From Filobasidium wieringae (Eukaryota; Basidiomycota; Tremellomycetes; Filobasidiales; Filobasidiaceae), in assembly GCA_001600055.1 (NCBI GenBank), contig BCIV01000016.1, positions 520,731 to 584,730 on the forward strand: a stretch of DNA of 64,000 nucleotides, read 5' to 3'. The position numbers and the translations under genes were made by a program. A model generated the notes under the pieces. That model was given only the letters and a program-made list of their open reading frames with translations. It was not told where the DNA came from and made no database searches. How positions within the stretch are numbered: position 1 is the stretch's first letter; each line of letters opens with the position of its first letter. Below are positions 56,571-64,000 of this stretch, piece by piece.

Positions 56571-56913
56571 GATCGGGGAGGGTAGAGTTGTTGAGATTGA
56601 GAACGGATTGGGTGCGTGGGTGCGCGTGGGCGTGGGTGTATTCGTGTGACGGGGTGGGATAGGATAGTCAGCGGTAGGCTTGGTTCTGTCTGTCTGTTTG
56701 TGTGTATGGGATATATATGCTTTGATTAACAAACTGGTCTCGAGACGTTTTGATTCAGAGTGGAAATGGTATGATAGGATTCGAGATAAAACTAGCTAAA
56801 GTACACGGAAGATGTCTGCTTGCGAATGATCGGTCAATCTCCTCGTTTGTACCTCTTGCACATCGATCTCTCGAGTACAAGTAGGTCGGGGGAGGAAATC
56901 TTGTTTGTGAATA
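56571..56913. other. Spacer after SCAMP
   Basis: The 343 bp hold the SCAMP 3' flank and the presumed promoter of the basic unknown protein. An AT-rich GGGATATATATGC near 56708-56720 could be a TATA-type site about 200 nt before the next ATG. Confidence 0.4.
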
Positions 56914-57324
56914 ATGAAATCCGAACCGATCATCTACGACAAGCCAACGACCCGTCCCGTCCCTCGCTCGAGAGAGAAGAACGGGACTAAAGTCGATCCT
57001 TCGTTACCCTTCCTTACCCAGCCCGAACCCCGTACGATCGTCAAACGGACTCAAGACGAGTCGTCCCCGAAGGAACGGACGATCGAACGGGCCCGAGCTT
57101 CTCACTCTCCCCGTGACAGAGGTTTGACGCTCGTCAACAAAAGAGAGAGAGACCTCGAAACTCGTCCCCCGAGAGAGAAGAGTTCCGAGCGGGTGGGGAA
57201 GGTCGATCGGAGAGTGTTCGGCCATGACGGAACGAACGCCCTCTCGACCCCTTTGGGTAAAGGGGGATCAGAGAAGGTGGTTTTCGGGTTTCCCATGGTA
57301 TTGACTCATGCAACTGCTAAATGA
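56914..57324 (+). CDS. Unknown basic, disordered protein
   Basis: Single-exon frame of 136 codons, MKSEPIIYDKPTTRPVPRSR onward, stop 57322-57324. Very rich in Arg, Lys, Glu, Ser and Pro, with RERDLETRPPREKSSERVGK near residue 80 and a more hydrophobic end (KVVFGFPMVLTHATAK). Codon use is that of the host (ATC, GTC, ACC, CCC), which argues for a real gene. There is no signal peptide or known domain; nuclear or RNA-linked is a guess from charge. A shorter overlapping frame on the other strand is less likely. Confidence 0.5.
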   Translation: MKSEPIIYDKPTTRPVPRSREKNGTKVDPSLPFLTQPEPRTIVKRTQDESSPKERTIERARASHSPRDRGLTLVNKRERDLETRPPREKSSERVGKVDRRVFGHDGTNALSTPLGKGGSEKVVFGFPMVLTHATAK

Positions 57325-57832
57325 GCGTCCACGTTCTCCGAAGAGAGTTGGATGGACGGACCTTTCCACCGCTTTTCTCAAAGGGGGAGGGTACTAGCAG
57401 GGGATCTAAGGACCTTGGTTGGAGGCCGCCGCTGAGACCTTGAGACGGAATGAGCGTGCGACCGGGGGTGACGGTGACATGAACGATCTTATTGGGATGT
57501 CGTCTGTCGGTGTCGTCGACGTTGAAAGGGAAAGAGACGAGTTGTCGTCGCCGTCGATGAGGAAGAAATGTTTGTTTATATAGCTCAAAGTTTCGAGCGA
57601 GCGAGCGAGATTATCACTGAAGCCTGATTTAGTGTGAGCATGAAAGTACCACCCCTGCGCCGCTTTCCCACGCGTCACGAGCCATCGCTTCGTCATCGCC
57701 ACCGCGTTTGACCGGAAATGGACAACTCATCACACTTCAATCACTTCACTTTCACTTCACTTTCACATCGACATCGCCTCTCATAGCGATACACACAACC
57801 ACATTCACCACCACATCCACACACCGCACACA
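57325..57832. other. Promoter of proteinase A gene
   Basis: The 508 bp end in a repetitive leader: TCACTTCACTT-type units near 57740-57765, then a CA-rich stretch up to the ATG. No TATA box seen. Short minus-strand frames are not supported. Confidence 0.45.
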
Positions 57833-59534
<1,702 letters not shown>

Positions 59535-59825
59535 AATGGGTTCCCCGTCTGATGACCTGGTGGACCTGGATTTGGATCAGTGTAGAAACCGCATACCCCG
59601 CACGTTGAAGCCGCTGCTCGGTCTTTTGAAAGCGCAGAGCAGTGGACGTTGTGTTTTGAGAGAAAGAGAAAGTTGTGTTTGATTAGTTGTTTGATTGTGA
59701 ACTTGAGAATGAAAGATTGAGAATCCGACGTTTGGATCCGATGTTGTTGACGTTGTTGGTTCGAGAAATCGTGATCGATCCATGTTCCCTCGCCAAGTTG
59801 AATCGTGAGAGTGCACAGGGACGAT

Positions 59826-61807
59826 ATGCTCAGACCCGCCATCATCGTTCCAATTATACTCGTCGGATACTCCCTCTCTGCTCGTTTGGTCAATAAAGAG
59901 GTCGGACGGCCTTACCTCGTACGTCCCTTGTTCCCTTGTTAGCCGTTGGTTGAGCTCACTGGGAGTCGACTTAGGATGAGATATTTCATATCCCCCAAGC
60001 ACAAAAGTATTGCCATGGACGGTTTCGAGAGTGGGATGCCAGTATTACTACCCCACCGGGAATGTGGGTTCTGGTCTTGGGCACGTCGACGTTGACGTTT
60101 AAATGGACTGATATTGTGCTTTGCCGGACTCGACAGATATATCATCTCCAGCTCGATCTCGTTCTTAACCCGACTTTCATGCTCGGTCCCTTTCCTCCGG
60201 TTCATCAACTTGGTACTCGGATCGACCGTCCTCCCTCTCCTCTGCTCTAGTATAATAAGAACATCCTCCCCTGCACGCCTGAACGCGAGGCATGGGAGTC
60301 GGAGCTTGACGATCGGGTGGATCGTAGCGACTTTCCCATTGATCTTCTTCTTCTCTCTACTCTACTATACGGACATCGGGAGTGCTTGTTCGGTCTTGTT
60401 TTCCCTCGCGTTGGCTCGGAGGGGGAAACATCGTTGGGCCGCTCTGGTTCGTCTTCTTCCCTCTCACACATCGTGCTCTCGTCACAGGGGGTCGAAGCGG
60501 GGTGGGGCTTACGATCGACCTGCGTTCAATGTATATAGGCGGGGNGGGGGTCGCTTTGGTTCAGACAGACGAATATCGTCTGGGTCGGTTTCATCGCTAT
60601 TGATTCTGCCCTCAGGGCGATCGAGGTGGATAGACAACGTGTGGAGGGGAAGGACGGGGAGGGCGCACCCGTCCGGCCTCTTTTGATTCGAGGTCAGTCA
60701 CCGTCTGTCCGGGAGATGTTCAAACGACGATCGTCTCAAACCCGCGTGTATGATAGACAAGATTGGAAGACTGCATTACCACCCCCTCGTTCGGTCCCTG
60801 ACGATTCCTCTCTTTCACGTCCTCACCAACCCCCTCCCTTTACTCCCAATCCTCACACCCTACGTCCCCGTGCTCATCTCGTTCCTCCTGTTCCTCAAAT
60901 GGAACGGGGGGATAGTATTGGGACATCAAGAGATGCATTCCCTCTCCCTCCATTGGGCACAGATGGGGTATTTCTTGGGGTTCGTTAGTGCGATGGGGTG
61001 GGGGGTTTTGTTTGACGTTGGTTTGAGGCGGGGGGTGAGGGGGGTTCGGGCGGTCGGGTGGGGGAGTTGGAGGTGAGTCGAGAATACGGTCAGGTAAGGG
61101 TGTTGTTGGGTGGACGACTGATTGGAGCGAGGACAGACGGAGGATCGTCTCCGTTTTCATCTTAGGTCTCTCACTCCTCGGCGTGCATTACGGAACGTAA
61201 GTCCCCCCCTCCCCTCGTTGAGTTATCATCCATAACCAAACCCACACACCCACACACCTTCACACCCTAACTCACACCACACACCCGGTAGCGTCATCCA
61301 CCCGTTCTTACTGGCGGATAACAGGCATTATTTCTTTTACATCTGGCGCCGCGTCTTCGGGGTACACCCCGTCGTCAAGTACGCCGCTTGTTTAGGATAC
61401 TTGGGTTGTTTTTGGGCTTGGGTTTGGAGGTTGGGTGAGTCTTTGGTGTGGGGGTTCGCATCGACTTGACCTGACCGAATTCGTGGGATTGAAACGGCAC
61501 GGTGACAGGAAGGACGCATTCGTTGGCTTGGTTGATCGCTTTCGGGCTTTGTACGGGGGCCGTACTCGTCCCCACTCCTCTGGTCGAACCTCGATACTTT
61601 CTCGTTCCCTGGCTCATCATCCGGCTAGAATGCGCAGGCGAGGCGAAGGCGAAGCGGGAGATCGGGAAGGGGGAGGACCCGAGCGATCGTTGGTTATTAG
61701 TAGAACTGGGGTGGAACACTCTGATCAACGTCGTCACGCTTTACGTATTCTTGACCGTCAAGTTCGAATGGGTAGGGTGGGAAGGGTGGATGAGGTTCAT
61801 GTGGTGA
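59826..61807 (+). CDS. ALG10: Dolichyl-phosphate-glucose alpha-1,2-glucosyltransferase ALG10 (Die2)
   Basis: Adds the last glucose to the lipid-linked oligosaccharide in the ER. Exon 1 (ATG 59826) codes a signal anchor MLRPAIIVPIILVGYSLSAR and VNKEVGRPYL; the next gives the hallmark DEIFHIPQAQKYCHGRFREW and DASITTPPGM. Later exons code multiple membrane segments: IGWIVATFPLIFFFSLLYYT, SLWFRQTNIVWVGFIAIDSA (the FRQTNIVW motif), VRSLTIPLFHVLTNPLPLLP, LISFLLFLKWNGGIVLG and HQEMHSLSLHWAQMGYFLGF. The end reads LADNRHYFFYIWRR, VEPRYFLVPWLIIRLE and ELGWNTLINVVTLYVFLTVK, stop 61805-61807. An N at 60545, within a G-run, falls in the first codons of one exon (AG-X-GS). About nine introns. Confidence 0.9.
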
Positions 61808-63016
61808 TCGTCATCGTGCGTGGGGTCGCATCACAATCATCTCGACCTTCCCAGTGCGGCTCCCAAGTCGATTTGCACATCGAAACTTGCAGATCCCAAG
61901 CTGTGATAGTATGCTACAGATATCAAAGGACTAGAAATATGCCTCAGGATCGGGTCGGACGATTGGATGCAACTCCCAACTTTTGAATTCCGTACGTGGA
62001 CGACAGATCAAGCTGTTGGTGTACTCGGGTCATGCAAACGATCTTTCAAGAAGAGGCTGCTACATTGGAAGACCGCACATCAGCGGGAGATAGTTGCCAC
62101 AAAGGTGGATCAGGCTCGGGTTGTATCACAATCAATCTATTGGGAGTTACACGCCGACTTCGATAGGACGACCTGGGATGATGAAAAAGATCAGACGCTT
62201 TGAGCCCTTTATCCCGGAGGACAAAGTCGACTAGCGAGCAAGCTGATGGGATGGCTTGGTTACGTGACTCAGACGTTCGTGTTTGCTTTACAAGGTATCT
62301 TCATCAGAACACCGTTTTACCCGGTCCACATGTAGCTAGCTACCTTATGATCATGCTGGGTAGACTTGATTGTGTTGACTTGTTCGATATCTTGGATGGT
62401 CAATAAAGAAAGGAAGGTGTGACCGTCCAGGTACCTGGGTACTATGTATGCTTGATCAGCTTGATAGGTAGGCAGCTTGTGGCTTGAGGGCGAGGGCGAC
62501 GATGATTAGGGAGTGGCATGACGATGAAGACGTTAAGAAATACGACCATGGTCTGTCATGTGGGGACACAATGAGCCTAACCTCCAGCGAGGTAGGACCG
62601 GCCTACCCAAACCCCAGTGTCGCCTGCTCTTGCTGCAAGCGGTTTGACGTTTCCGTTGCAGAAATCAGAGGCAAATAAGGAACAAAAAGGCAATCGACCT
62701 CGACCGGTTTTACCCTGCGAGCCAGTCCTGAAACAAACATCACAGGAGCTGGACTAGCAAAACATCTTTCGCCCTCCCAGAGAATTCCACGTGCACGTCA
62801 AGAACGAGCGGGAAAGATGCAGCAGGCCAAAGTCGAGTAAACATGTGAATCATATATAACAAGCAAACGAGTGACATTGAATTCAAAAAGAAGGGAGAAA
62901 TTCATGAGATAGATTTGACGCAGACTGTTTTGTCTTGTCTTGACTTTTCCTGTTTTTGTTTGTTTTCGTGTTTCCTTGCTGGTCGAGAAGATAGAAACGA
63001 AGATGGCGTTGAGCCA
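61808..63016. other. Spacer between ALG10 and ENA-type ATPase
   Basis: About 1.2 kb where I see no gene. Short plus-strand frames (for example 61967-62203) show no motif. The right end, near 62880-62990, is AT-rich and is the ATPase 3' untranslated region. Confidence 0.45.
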
Positions 63017-64000
63017 TCAAGCTAGAGACTTGTGTTGCTTCTCGTTGATCGCAACCCGCTTCTGCTCCGACAAGGCCTCATCGCCGGATTTGGCCTGCTC
63101 CAGAGCGTCTTTACTAGGAGACGCGGATTGACGTCGTCGATCAGAGAGTCGTCGGAAAAACTTGTAGATCTCGGTCACGGCCAAGAAGAACAGGGCACTG
63201 GCAAAGACCATGCCCCATTCCCACTTGATATCGAAGAGCAAGAACACCTTGTCGTTGATGACGGGGATATAGATGACTGGGAAGATACTGAGAAGGAGGA
63301 GCACGACAGACCACAATAACACCTTGTTCTCGAGCAGGTTCATGCGGAAGATGGATTGCGTCGGGTGCTTGCAGACAAAGGCATGAACCATGAGGACGAT
63401 CATGAAGGTCGCAAAGACGGCTCCTCGCGCTCGACCGGTATGGTTGCAGAGAGCCCGGTTGAGATCTTCGTTGCAGTCGATTCCCAAATCGCCATCAAAG
63501 TATCCCCACATGACAACGACAAAGTTTAGGATCGCGATCGCTCCCATGAGGAACCCATAAGCGAAGAGATCAAAGATCCACCAGAACGTGAACATGCTCT
63601 TGTATTCAGAAGGTTTCCTGTCCATCGCATCCGAAGGGGTTTCTTCTAAGCCCAGGGCGAGAGCGGGGGGTCCCGCACAGAGCGTGTTGATCCAGAGAAT
63701 GGCTACTGGCGATATGGGGAAGGCGCTTCGACCGTTCTCATCCTTGAACGCCAACCCGATCAACATCAGGACAATCTGGGCCACGTTGCAGGACATAAGG
63801 TACAGCATGAACTTGCCCAGATTGAAGAAGATACCACGACCTTTGCGGATGGCCACAATGATAGTGGCAAAGTTGTCGTCCGAAAGCACGATCTCAGCAG
63901 ATTGCTTCGCTACGTCCGAACCGTTCTTACCCATGGCGACTCCGACGTCTGCCCTTTTGAGCGACGGAGCGTCATTCACGCCGTCTCCAGTCATCACACA
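63017..64000 (-). CDS. ENA-type (P-IID) Na+/K+ efflux ATPase, C-terminal part
   Basis: Only the C-terminal third is in the window; the gene continues past 64000. It opens at TGDGVNDAPSLKRADVGVAM, the hinge motif of P-type ATPases. Then come NLGKFMLYLMSCNVAQIVLM, LWINTLCAGPPALALGLEET, the Cys-containing loop GIDCNEDLNRALCNHTGRAR, and further membrane segments (VFATFMIVLMVHAFVCKHPT, LLWSVVLLLLSIFPVIYIPV, WGMVFASALFFLAVTEIYKF). The tail ends INEKQHKSLA, stop 63017-63019. This order and these loops match fungal ENA sodium pumps at the plasma membrane, needed for salt and alkaline tolerance. No intron in the part seen. Confidence 0.92.
   Translation of the reverse strand, partial: CVMTGDGVNDAPSLKRADVGVAMGKNGSDVAKQSAEIVLSDDNFATIIVAIRKGRGIFFNLGKFMLYLMSCNVAQIVLMLIGLAFKDENGRSAFPISPVAILWINTLCAGPPALALGLEETPSDAMDRKPSEYKSMFTFWWIFDLFAYGFLMGAIAILNFVVVMWGYFDGDLGIDCNEDLNRALCNHTGRARGAVFATFMIVLMVHAFVCKHPTQSIFRMNLLENKVLLWSVVLLLLSIFPVIYIPVINDKVFLLFDIKWEWGMVFASALFFLAVTEIYKFFRRLSDRRRQSASPSKDALEQAKSGDEALSEQKRVAINEKQHKSLA

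Overview
The window looks like nuclear DNA of a basidiomycete yeast, most likely a Tremellomycete (the group of Cryptococcus and Naganishia); this placement is an inference from gene content and structure. Genes are dense on both strands. Most are cut by many short (about 45-100 nt) introns with GTRAGT-type donors, coding exons favour C/G at third positions, and the products are eukaryotic housekeeping proteins. Both tRNA genes carry introns. All CDS coordinates run from start codon to stop codon and include introns; exon joins were deduced by eye from reading frame, splice sites and remembered family motifs, with no alignment run.

Layout. 0.5-4.9 kb: a possible small membrane protein, then an intronless 1285-residue A-T-R-SDR enzyme of the glycine betaine reductase (choline-forming) type. 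5.3-20 kb: proteasome beta6 (PRE7), GH5 glucanase, ARP5, PRPP synthetase, MND1 and eIF2A, mostly as divergent and convergent pairs. 20.3-28.4 kb: dienelactone hydrolase-family protein, a tRNA-Leu locus with a tandem duplication, the PP2A activator PTPA and a large CAMK-type kinase. 28.4-30.2 kb: an AT-richer island with a small secreted protein of foreign-looking codon use. 30.2-41.6 kb, all minus strand: DUF1776 protein, SRP40/Nopp140-like protein, CLP1, an SDR, an RTA1-like membrane protein and an unknown protein. 41.6-44.5 kb: gene-poor. 44.5-51.3 kb: U1A/U2B''-type protein, isochorismatase-fold hydrolase, AT-rich spacer, SRC1/HEH inner nuclear membrane protein. 51.5 kb: initiator tRNA-Met with an intron. 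52.4-61.8 kb: PRP45/SNW1, SCAMP (with an assembly gap in an intron), a basic unknown protein, vacuolar proteinase A and ALG10. 63.0-64.0 kb: the 3' end of an ENA-type P-ATPase that runs off the window.

The genes do not form one pathway: RNA processing (CLP1, PRP45, U1A), chromatin and nuclear envelope (ARP5, SRC1), meiosis (MND1), proteostasis (PRE7, PEP4), secretory pathway (SCAMP, ALG10) and metabolism are interleaved. I saw no CRISPR array, intact transposon or clear secondary-metabolite cluster. The most unusual items are the A-T-R-SDR enzyme, the secreted-protein island, the tRNA-Leu duplication, an apparent GC-AG intron in MND1 and the long first intron of CLP1. The assembly has two single Ns (22661, 60545) and one 100-N gap (56082-56181).
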